Notes: a model not told the origin generated them from the sequence alone. Counted from the first letter of the stretch, positions 9,411-18,197 are shown. The stretch: 64,000 bases of DNA from CAINVV01 sp037137375 (GCA_037137375.1 JBAXKJ010000016.1:1-64000), one strand, 5' to 3'. Translations and numbers: made by a program.

Positions 9411-10458
9411 CCAAATCGTCTAAGATTTCGTTCACCATGCCTTTGTCGACAAAACCCATGGACTGGTCGTCGATTCTGATCTCGCCTTTGGTAACATGAC
9501 CGAGCGTCATCACAGGAATCTTGCGGTCGAAGAGGTAATCGACAAATTCATCTTCCTTCTCCTTCGAAACCGTTACCACGAAGCGGCCCATCGACTCGCC
9601 AAAGAGGAAGGCGTCATTCCTGATTTCGGCGTCAGTCGTAATGTCGAAGCCCAGGTCGTTGGGCAGGGCATTCCGCAGAAGCGTAAAAAAGAGTCCGCCA
9701 ATGCCGACTGGACTGCAGGAGATTACCAGATCATTCTTGATGACCTCTTTCATCACTTCTGTGATGCGGCTTTCGGTCGACAAACTGAATTTCATTAGTG
9801 GCCAATCCTTCACCTCATGATAAAAATCGAGGTATTCGGAGGCATTGATATCATTGTGAGAACGACCAACCAACAACAAATTGTCCCCTTTTTTTCTGAA
9901 TTTTGGCAATAAGAGTTTGTCTCTGCTTTTCAATTTACCAAAGAGACTGATTATCAGGGTTGGAGGCACAAAGCCTTCATCTCCGGAATAATCGTAGTGC
10001 AATTTGCGTTGCGAAAATTTGAGGTTAAAACTCTTTGCGGCAGCATCCAGCCCAAGCTTTGCAGCCATCACCATCTCCTGTGCAATCGGGTTGGCAAACT
10101 CCACATGATTCATGAAGCTGCTAATAGAGACAGGCTCGGCACCATAGCTCACGAGCCTTCTTACCGCCTTTGCCACCAGAATCTGGGAGGCTGCGAATGG
10201 ATCGATGGCAAGCCGCCGGTGATCGGCATAGATCGTAAGCGAATAAAACTGCGAGTCATCGTCCAGCTGAAAGATTCCGGAATCGTCGTTGATGTCTGTA
10301 CTTAACTGGGAAGGGTCAAGATCTGGTGCGGCAAATTCATTGAATATATTGACCGGAGAAAGGTGAGGTATCGCGAGCATTGAATAGATAACACTCTGTA
10401 TATCTTCTGGCTCCTGGAGCTGATCTATGGTAAAGATTTTCGAAATATTTTCACTCAT
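9403..10458 (-). CDS. PurM/PurL-like (AIR synthase-related) protein
   Basis: A 351-residue protein resembling one catalytic half of phosphoribosylformylglycinamidine synthase. It has a segment comparable to the PurL metal/ATP region (DPFAASQILVAKAVRRLVSY, then SFMNHVEFANP), a central YSGDEGFVPPTLIISLFG, SPVGIGGLF, and FGESMGRFVVTVS, which matches PurL FGES. At about 350 residues it is much shorter than PurL and lacks a glutaminase domain. It may be a subfamily with a different substrate. The start is set at 10458 because the -7 box at 10477-10484 overlies the region before it. Confidence 0.65.
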   Translation of the reverse strand: MSENISKIFTIDQLQEPEDIQSVIYSMLAIPHLSPVNIFNEFAAPDLDPSQLSTDINDDSGIFQLDDDSQFYSLTIYADHRRLAIDPFAASQILVAKAVRRLVSYGAEPVSISSFMNHVEFANPIAQEMVMAAKLGLDAAAKSFNLKFSQRKLHYDYSGDEGFVPPTLIISLFGKLKSRDKLLLPKFRKKGDNLLLVGRSHNDINASEYLDFYHEVKDWPLMKFSLSTESRITEVMKEVIKNDLVISCSPVGIGGLFFTLLRNALPNDLGFDITTDAEIRNDAFLFGESMGRFVVTVSKEKEDEFVDYLFDRKIPVMTLGHVTKGEIRIDDQSMGFVDKGMVNEILDDLDE

Positions 10459-10476
10459 ATCGGTTCTGTTTTTTGA

Positions 10477-10484
10477 CAAAGATA
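10477..10484 (-). promoter_or_regulatory. -7 box of the PurL-like/menG/porT operon
   Basis: Minus-strand TATCTTTG is a full TAnnTTTG match about 19 nt before the ATG at 10458. The more upstream in-frame ATG at 10497 would lie outside such a transcript. No good -33 TTG. Confidence 0.5.
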
Positions 10485-10581
10485 ATTGATTCAGCAATAT
10501 GAGAATGATTATAATATTTCAATTGGTTATGTTAATTATGTCCTTTTTTCCTATTTTAGCTCTCCTAAATAAAGATATAAA

Positions 10582-11343
10582 ATGTCAAAAATCGCACTCA
10601 TCACCGGAGCAACTTCAGGTATTGGAGCTGCCACCTCTCATCTGCTGGCGGCCAACGGTTTCGATCTTATCCTGACTGGCAGGAGGAATAAGCGGCTAGT
10701 CCAACTCGAGAATGAACTCATCGCCGGCTACAAGATAAAATGTCTGCTGCTTTGCTTCGATGTCCGTGACCTGGAGCAGGTGCAGAGGGCCTTGAATTCT
10801 CTGACTGATAGCTGGAAAGCCGTTGACGTACTGATCAACAATGCCGGACTGGCAGTTGGATTGGATACGGTCGACAATGGTGATATTGACGATTGGGAAA
10901 GGATGATTGACACCAATGTCAAGGGATTATTGTATGTGACCAGGACAGTAACTCCGTGGATGAAGGAGAGGAAAACGGGTCATATCATCAACATTTCGTC
11001 AATTGCCGGTAAAGAGGCCTACCCCATGGGAGGTGTCTATTGCGGCACCAAACATGCCGTTCAGGCCATCTCCCAGGCCATGCGAATCGAGCTTCTTCCC
11101 TTCGGCATCAAGGTTGGAGTAATCGCACCGGGGATGGTAGACACAGAGTTTTCCATTGTGCGTTTCAAGGGCGATGATGCGCGGGCGAAGAGTGTTTATC
11201 AGGGACTCACGCCACTTTCTCCTGTTGACATTGCTGAGACGATCCTTTTTCTAATTACCCGTCCGCCTCACGTTAACATTGATGATATCCTGATTATGCC
11301 CACTGCTCAGGGTTCTGCGCGGGATGTATTCCGCATCCAGTAA
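10582..11343 (+). CDS. SDR-family NAD(P)-dependent oxidoreductase (YdfG-like)
   Basis: A 253-residue classical short-chain dehydrogenase. It has the nucleotide-binding motif TGATSGIGAAT (9-19), LTGRRNKRL (an Arg pair favouring NADP), NNAG (86-89), catalytic S140, Y153 and K157, and PGMVDTEFS. Closest in feel to the NADP-dependent 3-hydroxy acid/serine dehydrogenase (YdfG) branch. Substrate unproven. It is divergent from the PurL-like operon. Confidence 0.87.
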   Translation: MSKIALITGATSGIGAATSHLLAANGFDLILTGRRNKRLVQLENELIAGYKIKCLLLCFDVRDLEQVQRALNSLTDSWKAVDVLINNAGLAVGLDTVDNGDIDDWERMIDTNVKGLLYVTRTVTPWMKERKTGHIINISSIAGKEAYPMGGVYCGTKHAVQAISQAMRIELLPFGIKVGVIAPGMVDTEFSIVRFKGDDARAKSVYQGLTPLSPVDIAETILFLITRPPHVNIDDILIMPTAQGSARDVFRIQ

Positions 11344-11367
11344 AAGATTTCGGATAAAATTAATTGC

Positions 11368-11375
11368 TACTTTTG
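11368..11375 (+). promoter_or_regulatory. -7 box of the DUF6165/glycosyltransferase pair
   Basis: TACTTTTG matches TAnnTTTG and lies 15 nt before the ATG at 11391. It supports that start over an in-frame upstream codon at 11364. No clear -33 element. Confidence 0.45.
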
Positions 11376-11390
11376 CCCAAAATTTCTACC

Positions 11391-11765
11391 ATGAAGATTG
11401 AAGTATCCAACGGCGAGATTGCGGATAAGCTTACTATCATCGAAATCAAGCTTTCAAAGATCAGGGACGAGGCAAAACTGACCAATATCAGGAATGAATA
11501 TGCTGTTGTCAGTGAAGCAATGAGTACAATCATGGAAACGTCTCACCCTCTCTATCGTCAGTTATATGACATTAATTCCAAACTTTGGGAGATAGAAGAC
11601 CACATCCGTGATCTGGAAAGAGCCCGGAATTTTGGTGATGATTTTGTCCAGACAGCCCGGTCCATATACTTTATCAACGATGAACGATCAGAGGTCAAAC
11701 GAAAGATCAATGATCAGACAGGATCAAAGCTATTCGAAGAGAAGAGTTACGAGGATTATAAATGA
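11391..11765 (+). CDS. DUF6165-family protein
   Basis: A 124-residue, charged, largely helical protein starting MKIEVSNGEIADKLTIIEIK, which I recognise as the DUF6165 pattern. No signal peptide or TM segment. It overlaps the glycosyltransferase gene by 4 nt (ATGA), so translational coupling is likely. DUF6165 proteins are found near glycosyltransferases and LPS or capsule genes, suggesting an envelope role, but no activity is known. Confidence 0.7.
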   Translation: MKIEVSNGEIADKLTIIEIKLSKIRDEAKLTNIRNEYAVVSEAMSTIMETSHPLYRQLYDINSKLWEIEDHIRDLERARNFGDDFVQTARSIYFINDERSEVKRKINDQTGSKLFEEKSYEDYK

Positions 11766-12838
11766 AAAAAATTCTTGTCTTCCGGCTTTCAGCGATGGGT
11801 GATGTGGCACTTACTGTACCCGTGATCCGCCAGGTGATAGAGACCCATCCTGGTTATCAGGTAACGCTGGTTACCCGACCGTTTTTCGCACCATTCTTCT
11901 TCGGAATCCCTCGTCTTAAACTCTATTTCCCTGATTTACAAGGCAAACACAAGGGTATAAAAGGACTTTACAGACTTTTTAAGGACCTCGACAAGGCCGG
12001 CCCGTATGAAAGGGTCATCGATCTTCACGCAGTCTTGCGTACAAAAATTGTGTCTTTGTTTTTCAAGTTGACAGGAACACAGGTTTTCTCCATCAACAAG
12101 GGGAAAAAGGAGAAAAACCGGATGATCAGGACCAAGAAAATCACGGTATTACAACATTCTATTCAACGATACCTCGAAACCTTCAAAAGAGCTGGCTTCT
12201 CTGCTTTCATAGGCAAAGCCCCTTATATTGACTACTCAACCGAAGCATTCCAGAGTGCAAGGAGCTACCTTCTGGGGAAGATCCCTGACAAAGAAACCCT
12301 TAAAATCGGGTTATCCCCTTTCGCCAATACGGCACCCAAAGTTTGGGGACTCGAAAATTTCAAGGAGTTGATCACGCTGATCAACCAGAAACACAAAGTG
12401 GTGTTTTTCCTCTTTGGTGGGGGCGAGAAGGAAATCAAACTGCTTAAACAACTCGAGCAACACAGCGATAATATCCATCTTGTTGCAGGAAAATATACCC
12501 TATCGGAGGAAATCGCCATGATCAGGATGCTCGATCTCATGATAGCCATGGACTCTTCAAACATGCACCTGGCCTCACTTTCAGGAGTAAAAACTATTTC
12601 CGTCTGGGGAGGTACGCATCCCGCCTTCGGCTTTTCGGCCATCGGACAACCCGACGAATACCACATCCAACCTCCCGAAGGAGTGCTGACTTGCAGACCC
12701 TGTTCTGTCTTCGGGGGAAAACCTTGTATCTATCCTACCCTCCGATGCATGGAACTTATTACTGCAACTGATGTATATGCAACCTTGATTCGGCTTGGGG
12801 TCCTAAATTATTCCTCCGTTTTGCCAAACAATTCGTGA
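11762..12838 (+). CDS. Family 9 glycosyltransferase (heptosyltransferase-like)
   Basis: A 358-residue GT-B enzyme. The N-terminus KILVFRLSAMGDVALTVPVI is the typical GT9 start. C-terminal motifs include IGLSPFANTAPKVWGLENF, FLFGGGEKEIKLLKQL, DSSNMHLASLSGVKTISVWG and PCSVFGGKPC. The family transfers heptose or related sugars from a nucleotide donor to the LPS core. The neighbouring Kdo-kinase-like gene fits core assembly; the donor is not predictable. Its last 31 nt overlap the convergent kinase gene. Confidence 0.86.
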   Translation: MKKILVFRLSAMGDVALTVPVIRQVIETHPGYQVTLVTRPFFAPFFFGIPRLKLYFPDLQGKHKGIKGLYRLFKDLDKAGPYERVIDLHAVLRTKIVSLFFKLTGTQVFSINKGKKEKNRMIRTKKITVLQHSIQRYLETFKRAGFSAFIGKAPYIDYSTEAFQSARSYLLGKIPDKETLKIGLSPFANTAPKVWGLENFKELITLINQKHKVVFFLFGGGEKEIKLLKQLEQHSDNIHLVAGKYTLSEEIAMIRMLDLMIAMDSSNMHLASLSGVKTISVWGGTHPAFGFSAIGQPDEYHIQPPEGVLTCRPCSVFGGKPCIYPTLRCMELITATDVYATLIRLGVLNYSSVLPNNS

Positions 12839-13578
12839 AATCTATTTTTTCTGCCACGAAATTTCTTGTTGTTCTTATCCAGCTCAAGCAAGAGTTCTGT
12901 TGCCACTTCAACAGAAGTTTTGCATAAGGCCGCATATTCAGAAGCGATTAGTCTCAGAGTTTCAGCATCAGTATGCAACTGGCGAAAATTCATTAAGCCT
13001 TTTCTAAAATCCACCGGAATAAACTTCATCCTGTTAAGATCCACAACCGCAAAAAGGTATTGATCCCCTTCTTTCTTTATTAAAGTATTTCCCGGTGAAT
13101 AATCGAGGTGAAATATTCCGTGCTGATGCAGATATTGCCAGGTATAGTGCACCCATTGTATAAGAATATTTTGTCGGTCAGGTATCTGGTAATCCAGTAC
13201 GTCACGCAAAGTAAAATCATGATGATGCTGGAGTGAGACATAATAACTTTCACCCAGAAAACCATTGGAAATACATTCCACGTAGGCGACAGGATCAGGA
13301 GTCGAAGCGCCGGCATCCAGCAATATCCGGGCATTTCGAAAAGAACGGGCTGCCTTGGAGCCTCTGATATGAACATAGGCAAAACGATTCACAAAATGTG
13401 GAATCTTGAATGATTTGACATTCAATTCGAGACCCTTCTCCTTAAAAACCTTTACCTCGTTGCGGTCTTTGAAGATGGAGACTCCGCCGCTTTGATAGAA
13501 TTCAGGCAGATTCTCCAGCCACTCTTCCAGAACTTCGTACCCCGGAGCAATGAAATATCGGATTTTCTTACCTGTCAT
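12808..13578 (-). CDS. Lipopolysaccharide core kinase-like protein (KdkA/InaA type)
   Basis: A 256-residue small protein-kinase-fold enzyme. Visible are an ATP-lobe region (VHIRGSKAARSFRNARILLD), the catalytic loop with FHLDYSPGNTLI (D, N about 158-164) and a metal-binding Asp in FAVVDLNRMKF (about 178). Kdo kinases phosphorylate the inner-core Kdo of LPS. Its start overlaps the nitroreductase stop by 4 nt, and it converges on the GT9 gene. Confidence 0.78.
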   Translation of the reverse strand: MTGKKIRYFIAPGYEVLEEWLENLPEFYQSGGVSIFKDRNEVKVFKEKGLELNVKSFKIPHFVNRFAYVHIRGSKAARSFRNARILLDAGASTPDPVAYVECISNGFLGESYYVSLQHHHDFTLRDVLDYQIPDRQNILIQWVHYTWQYLHQHGIFHLDYSPGNTLIKKEGDQYLFAVVDLNRMKFIPVDFRKGLMNFRQLHTDAETLRLIASEYAALCKTSVEVATELLLELDKNNKKFRGRKNRFHELFGKTEE

Positions 13579-14327
13579 AATTTCTCTTTCAAAAATCCCT
13601 GTTGCCTTAGAACGTCCAGAAGCATTCCGGAAAAAAGTTCATTGTCCTGCTTTTTGTAACGAACATCCGTGAAGACCTGGGCAAGGGTTTCTTTGCCATT
13701 CTCAGCAATATACTGCCTGTTTTCGGGTAGGGATTCCTTGTATGAATAAAAACCGGAAATTGCCTCGGACGAATAATCCTGGTAAGTTTCGTGATGAACT
13801 ACTGCTTCCAATGGCAAGCGGTCCACCTGCAGCGGATTTTCCGCTGGCCACCCGATGGTGACGGTGGTTACAGGAACAACGCCTTTGGGAAGTTTCAAAA
13901 TATCGATGATTTTACCTGCCAGATAGGTGGTTGTACCCAGGTAGCAAATGCCGAGACCTACACTCTCTGCTGCAATGCAGACATTTTGAGCGACCAGTAA
14001 CGCATCGATGGCTGCAGTAAAAAAGGATAGGAAATTGTCGTAACCAGGATCGGCATTATTCTGTTTGCACCAGAGGTTGAAGCGGTTAAAATCCGCACAA
14101 AAAGTCAGCACAATGGGGGCATTTACCACCATCGGCTGATTGAAATGGCATCCTGCCAACCGCTTTTTCATCTCAGTATCCCGACTTACGACTACGCTAT
14201 ATACTTGCATATTTCCAGTAGTTGAGGCCCTGCAGCCGGCCTCGAGAATTTTGTTTAGCAGTTCATCGGAAATATCTTCGCTTGTATATTTACGGATCGT
14301 ACGGTGCTTCATAAGTATCTCCATCAT
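13575..14327 (-). CDS. NADPH-dependent nitroreductase/flavin reductase (NfsA/FRP type)
   Basis: A 250-residue FMN enzyme starting with the nitroreductase motif KHRTIRKYTSEDISDELL and containing CRASTTGNMQVYSVVVS, FFTAAIDALLVAQNVCIAAE and SVGLGICYLGT. Length and the C-terminal FTDVRYKKQDNELFSGMLL extension fit the NfsA/FRP group, which reduces nitro-compounds or flavins with NADPH. Physiological substrate unknown. It is translationally coupled to the kinase-like gene. Confidence 0.85.
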   Translation of the reverse strand: MMEILMKHRTIRKYTSEDISDELLNKILEAGCRASTTGNMQVYSVVVSRDTEMKKRLAGCHFNQPMVVNAPIVLTFCADFNRFNLWCKQNNADPGYDNFLSFFTAAIDALLVAQNVCIAAESVGLGICYLGTTTYLAGKIIDILKLPKGVVPVTTVTIGWPAENPLQVDRLPLEAVVHHETYQDYSSEAISGFYSYKESLPENRQYIAENGKETLAQVFTDVRYKKQDNELFSGMLLDVLRQQGFLKEKL

Positions 14328-14377
14328 GGTATAAATTCAATTTTGAAGGTAACTACAGCCGAAACGCATGGTTACAA

Positions 14378-14530
14378 TCAATCTAAAAGAAGCGTTTTAA
14401 TACTGAGAACTTCACAACCAGGAAATTCTTTTATAACAAGAATTTCAACTTCTGATTCGGAATTAGCTTTGCGTTTAACTTCTTCGATTTCACCTTTTGA
14501 TTTTAAGATTTTAATAAAATATGTTACCAT
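14378..14530 (-). CDS. Micro-ORF A, 50-residue hypothetical protein
   Basis: ATG at 14530 to TGA at 14378. The protein starts MVTYFIKILKSKGEIEEVKR and ends VLSIKTLLLD. Composition is protein-like, with Lys/Glu/Ile/Val rich alternation. It sits 13 nt after micro-ORF B in a colinear series of tightly spaced genes. No homolog recognised; no TM segment. Confidence 0.5.
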   Translation of the reverse strand: MVTYFIKILKSKGEIEEVKRKANSESEVEILVIKEFPGCEVLSIKTLLLD

Positions 14531-14543
14531 GTTTTAAGGATTT

Positions 14544-14714
14544 TTAGCTATTAAATATTACAATTATGTCCACAATTTTAGCGACTAAAGGCTCATTAGT
14601 TTCTACATTTATCAAATATACTTTCCAATCAATAATTTTTTCTACTCTGAAAATAGGTTCAGGATAACCAATAACTTGAACAATTTGTCCAATCCTTATA
14701 TTGTCAAAATTCAT
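14544..14714 (-). CDS. Micro-ORF B, 56-residue beta-rich hypothetical protein
   Basis: ATG at 14714 to TAA at 14544. It starts MNFDNIRIGQIVQVIGYPEP and continues with alternating hydrophobic residues. The pattern RIGQ-V-V-x-P resembles micro-ORF D (KVGMFVKLP) and suggests a small SH3/KOW-like barrel, which is inference. It lies 11 nt after micro-ORF C and 13 nt before A. Confidence 0.55.
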   Translation of the reverse strand: MNFDNIRIGQIVQVIGYPEPIFRVEKIIDWKVYLINVETNEPLVAKIVDIIVIFNS

Positions 14715-14725
14715 TATAAATACAA

Positions 14726-14860
14726 TTATCCTTTTAATAATGGTTTGGTTGGTTTACGGTCAATTAATAAAGGTTTCTTCGGTTCAATTAGTAAAGGCTT
14801 TTTCGGCTCTGCCGGTAGAATTGGTTTTTTAGACATCCCAATATTTAATTCTTTGCTCAT
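14726..14860 (-). CDS. Micro-ORF C, 44-residue Lys/Pro/Leu repeat peptide
   Basis: ATG at 14860 to TAA at 14726. After MSKELNIGMS the whole peptide is near-repeats of a KKPLL unit: KKPILPAEP, KKPLLIEP, KKPLLIDR, then KPTKPLLKG. No function recognised. Strong repetition in frame, and placement between two similar small ORFs, argues for a real gene. Confidence 0.55.
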   Translation of the reverse strand: MSKELNIGMSKKPILPAEPKKPLLIEPKKPLLIDRKPTKPLLKG

Positions 14861-14954
14861 AGATTTTATTTTTGTTTAATTTTTATTCTAATTAAAATTT
14901 TTTGCAATTTAAAATATTCCAAAATACAATATGATCGAAAAGGTAGAACAATAC

Positions 14955-15128
14955 TTATTTCTTCCAAGGTTCTATTTTACTGGGTTTTATTGTAGTAAAA
15001 TCATCAGAGTTAAACTTCTTAATGGTTATTAATCTTGTTTGAGGATTTTTTTCAAGAACCAGATACTTTGTTTCTAAATCATTTGGTAGTTTCACAAACA
15101 TTCCAACTTTAACTTCATTCATTTCCAT
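14955..15128 (-). CDS. Micro-ORF D, 57-residue beta-rich hypothetical protein
   Basis: Taken from the methionine at 15128 (MEMNEVKVGMFVKLPNDLET); the frame is open to 15164. It ends SKIEPWKK. The alternating pattern and VKVGMFVKLP suggest a small beta-barrel of the same general type as micro-ORF B. It is in line with the upstream exported-protein genes, 51 nt after the preceding gene. Confidence 0.6.
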   Translation of the reverse strand: MEMNEVKVGMFVKLPNDLETKYLVLEKNPQTRLITIKKFNSDDFTTIKPSKIEPWKK

Positions 15129-15179
15129 ATTGATTTGTTTTTTTATAAATACTCGGATTTTCACAAAAAGTATAAAATT

Positions 15180-15668
15180 CTATTTTTTTTCTTTCAATTC
15201 TTTGTAGTAGATAAAAACCATTTGCTTTCCATCATCACTATCAAAGTTTTGTAATAGCTCTATTTCGTTTACAAAGCCAATGGAATTTTCCTTTATGGAT
15301 TCTATAGTTTCAATAATAGAACTCAAATTAGTATCTTCTTTTTTCTCTGTCGTTTTAATTACCAGTTCTGATGTTATGGTCGATCCGTTTAAGAATGTAC
15401 TTGCTTGCCGTTGTCCCTTCACCTGTGCAACCCTATTCATTGCAGTAGCACTGGTATATTTAGCTTTTTCAAGCGACAACACTGAAATGAGATATTTATG
15501 ATCGTAATCATCAACAATTTTTACTCCTTCAAATGGAGAAGTATTATACATTCGTTTAATAAAGTTAGATAATGAAATTTTATCCGCACTAAAACCCTGA
15601 CATTTAACTGTTTGAGAAAAACAAATAAGAATTAAAAGTATTTCAATTCTTATTAGAGCAATTTTCAT
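15180..15668 (-). CDS. Small exported hypothetical protein
   Basis: A 162-residue protein with an N-terminal signal (MKIALIRIEILLILICFSQT, likely cleavage near VKCQG). The mature part has no recognised domain. It includes SLSNFIKRMYNTSPFEGVKI and YLISVLSLEKAKY, and a charged C-terminus ending YYKELKEKK. It is 10 nt after the FlgT_N-like gene and probably belongs to the same periplasmic or envelope function. Confidence 0.65.
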   Translation of the reverse strand: MKIALIRIEILLILICFSQTVKCQGFSADKISLSNFIKRMYNTSPFEGVKIVDDYDHKYLISVLSLEKAKYTSATAMNRVAQVKGQRQASTFLNGSTITSELVIKTTEKKEDTNLSSIIETIESIKENSIGFVNEIELLQNFDSDDGKQMVFIYYKELKEKK

Positions 15669-15678
15669 TGATTTTCAA

Positions 15679-17178
15679 TTATTTATTTGCACTGATAGAA
15701 TAGCCAGAAATTTTTGAAAGCTGGTCGAGTTTTTTATAATCATTATATGCAATTAAAGCAATAAGGTCGCCAACTTTTATCGATGCTAAAGAAATTATTG
15801 CTTTAAGGCTTTGATATTTATTCCCATTACTCCCGGTTGGAGCAATATTTAATGAGTTAATGAAATTAAATCTTCTTAGATCGTCTTCTCTATCTGGCCT
15901 AAAATAGTAATCACGTTGCTTTGAAACACTTCCAGCTTTTACTGCACACCAATCCCTTGATCGCTGGGTATAAAATTCAGACCTACCCCGACCTTGCAAA
16001 AAAATCGGATTATTATCTCTGTAATATAATTCTACATCCCTACAATCATCCACTTTATCGGCAAAAAATGTCAAAAATTCTTGGTCATAATAAATAGGCT
16101 TAAAATTGACTATTATGTTTACTACGCTTGCGAGTTTTTGGTTTCCTTGCTCACTTAAAAAACTGAACTTACCCATTTTGGTTGTGATAAATCTTGGATA
16201 ATTACCATCTATAACATTTTCCCATTTGAATAACATTTCACCTGTTAAAGATTCAATATCATTTTTAAGAGTAAAGAAGGTTACAGAATGCTTGATGTAA
16301 TTGATGCAATCAATAATGCAATACAATGAATTTTCATTTCTCAGATAAAATACATTAGATAAAGCAGTTGGAGATTCTGTGTTTTTTTTGTTTTTTTTAA
16401 TTTTCTTGTCGATCTGAGAAGAATTTTGATATCCGAAAGCTTCAAATGCAAATGGAGTAACAGATTTATTCAAGTTAGTGTAATTTTCAATTTCAGATGC
16501 AGTTAATGATAAACCGTCTAATGTTTTGTAAAGGTAATCTGATGCTATTGAAATATTATTATTAACCTTGACACTAATAAATAAAGCGATCTTCCATGCA
16601 ATGCCAGCATTACCTCTTTGCGCACTAGCTTTAGATGGATTAACAGATTGTATTGGTTCTCCTGCTTGGACTTCGAAATCAAAAGATTTATCAAAAATTT
16701 CATGAACAACTTTAACAGCATTTTCAATAACAGTTAATTCGTTTTGATCATTAAGTGCCTGTTGTTTAATATTTAGAGAAAACAATGAACCTTTGAATTC
16801 TACATTTAAGCCCTTGTTTTTACAAAATGAAGTAAGTTTATCAACAGCAACTTTAGCTTTAACTGTATTTGACCAGTTGCCATCAGGAGTTTGGACTTCG
16901 GAAATCACCATATATTCCTGAATATTACCACTTGAAACTGATACAATTTCATCTTTTAACAGCTCATCATTTAATATCTGTGTATTTGAAGAAATAAAAG
17001 CCCCAAACGCTTGTTCAATTGCATTTCGTAAAGCATTCTGTTTAGCTTCTTCTTGAGTTTTGCCAGATCCGGAAACTGTTAAAACCGCAACTTTATTTTC
17101 GGTTTGAGAATATGAAGGGATGACGTTAAATAAATTCCAAATAATAATGAATGCTACTAATAAAATTTTGCTATTCAT
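15679..17178 (-). CDS. Exported protein with FlgT_N/LPP20-like domain
   Basis: A 499-residue protein from the methionine at 17178 (signal MNSKILLVAFIIIWNLFNVI, cleavage near SYSQ). The next segment VLTVSGSGKTQEEAKQNALR with NAIEQAFGAFISSNTQ matches the alternating pattern of the FlgT N-terminal/LPP20 fold, found in envelope proteins. The middle and C-terminal parts are unrecognised (YYRDNNPIFLQGRGRSEFY; end SKISGYSISANK). It follows the previous gene with a 2-nt gap. Confidence 0.65.
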   Translation of the reverse strand: MNSKILLVAFIIIWNLFNVIPSYSQTENKVAVLTVSGSGKTQEEAKQNALRNAIEQAFGAFISSNTQILNDELLKDEIVSVSSGNIQEYMVISEVQTPDGNWSNTVKAKVAVDKLTSFCKNKGLNVEFKGSLFSLNIKQQALNDQNELTVIENAVKVVHEIFDKSFDFEVQAGEPIQSVNPSKASAQRGNAGIAWKIALFISVKVNNNISIASDYLYKTLDGLSLTASEIENYTNLNKSVTPFAFEAFGYQNSSQIDKKIKKNKKNTESPTALSNVFYLRNENSLYCIIDCINYIKHSVTFFTLKNDIESLTGEMLFKWENVIDGNYPRFITTKMGKFSFLSEQGNQKLASVVNIIVNFKPIYYDQEFLTFFADKVDDCRDVELYYRDNNPIFLQGRGRSEFYTQRSRDWCAVKAGSVSKQRDYYFRPDREDDLRRFNFINSLNIAPTGSNGNKYQSLKAIISLASIKVGDLIALIAYNDYKKLDQLSKISGYSISANK

Positions 17179-17180
17179 AA

Positions 17181-18191
17181 TTATCTCCAATTAATATTGT
17201 TATAAATGGTTCTTGGTTGATTTTTTGCGTATTCAATGGCTATTTCACTATAGGCTTTTGTTCTAATTTTGTCAAGCTCAAAATTCCGAGTCGCTTGTAT
17301 GTCTTGCATCCTTAAATTTTCTTTTTCTCTGGCAACCTGATCATCATATTGTTTCATTTCAAATTCCCATTGAGATTTAGCATCAGACTCCAATTTAGCC
17401 GTAACAGATTTAATAAATGAGTTGACTTCGTTCTGACAAGAAGCACCTGGACTTATTTGCCTAATTAATTCACTAACTTTTTTTGCCCCTTCTTTATCCA
17501 AATAGTTAGCCCACACAGTTTTGGCTTCTAGTAATTTAGTTTTCCCTTCTTCGTTTATTTTTAGTTGATAAATAATGGCTAAAGTATCTAAACATCTGAA
17601 ATAACAAACCTGACAAACATTCGGAACAATTGAAAGCTTGTAAATGGCCTCGTCATATTTCCCTGACAATTTAAGCGAATGTGATTCTTTTAAAATAAAA
17701 TCACATTTAGTGATATAATAGGTGATAATTTTAGCTTTGGCATCCTCAACAAATTGGGCCACTTCATGGTTTTTGGGATTAATCCTTTTAATAGCATCAA
17801 TAAATGCCTTGTTCTCATTGGTGCCAACTCCTTTTAGCTTTATTATCGTATTACCGAATTTTCTATTTTCAATGGCATCGCCTATGAAAAAAGTAACTTC
17901 TATATTCTGCGCAATCAATTGTGGCGGACCCGATATAATGTCCTTCGTGCCAATATTAATAGTTGCAGTAATTATAAACCTTGGACTAATTTCACTACTA
18001 CTCATCCCATAGGTGGTTCCAATCTGGGATAATTTTGTTTCTAATAAGTTTCTTGCTTCAGTGGTAAGATTAATTTGCTCAGGAAGATAAGTATTTAGTG
18101 CTATTCTTCCAAAATCATCTAATTTTACCTGTGATCTGATTGAAAAAGCGGTTACAGAAATAAGAAATATTGATAATATCAGTTTTTTCAT
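17181..18191 (-). CDS. Exported protein, TPR-like with C-terminal coiled coil
   Basis: A 336-residue protein with a signal peptide (MKKLILSIFLISVTAFSIRS, cleavage near SQVK). Residues about 20-130 are beta-rich (RFIITATINIGTKDII). A TPR-like pair of helices follows (HSLKLSGKYDEAIYKLSIVP), with a CQVC-x3-C cysteine cluster and a charged helical C-terminus (SQWEFEMKQYDDQVAREKEN), probably coiled coil. The arrangement suggests a periplasmic scaffold. No named family recognised. Confidence 0.62.
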   Translation of the reverse strand: MKKLILSIFLISVTAFSIRSQVKLDDFGRIALNTYLPEQINLTTEARNLLETKLSQIGTTYGMSSSEISPRFIITATINIGTKDIISGPPQLIAQNIEVTFFIGDAIENRKFGNTIIKLKGVGTNENKAFIDAIKRINPKNHEVAQFVEDAKAKIITYYITKCDFILKESHSLKLSGKYDEAIYKLSIVPNVCQVCYFRCLDTLAIIYQLKINEEGKTKLLEAKTVWANYLDKEGAKKVSELIRQISPGASCQNEVNSFIKSVTAKLESDAKSQWEFEMKQYDDQVAREKENLRMQDIQATRNFELDKIRTKAYSEIAIEYAKNQPRTIYNNINWR

Positions 18192-18197
18192 GAGTTT

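Noticed and set aside
14304..14537. Plus-strand 77-residue ORF
   Set aside because: It lies opposite the nitroreductase start and micro-ORF A; composition is not protein-like and the minus-strand reading is coherent.
14676..14879. Plus-strand ORF with FFGSISKGFFGSAGR repeats
   Set aside because: The repetition is the antisense of the KKPLL repeat ORF, which fits the operon direction better.
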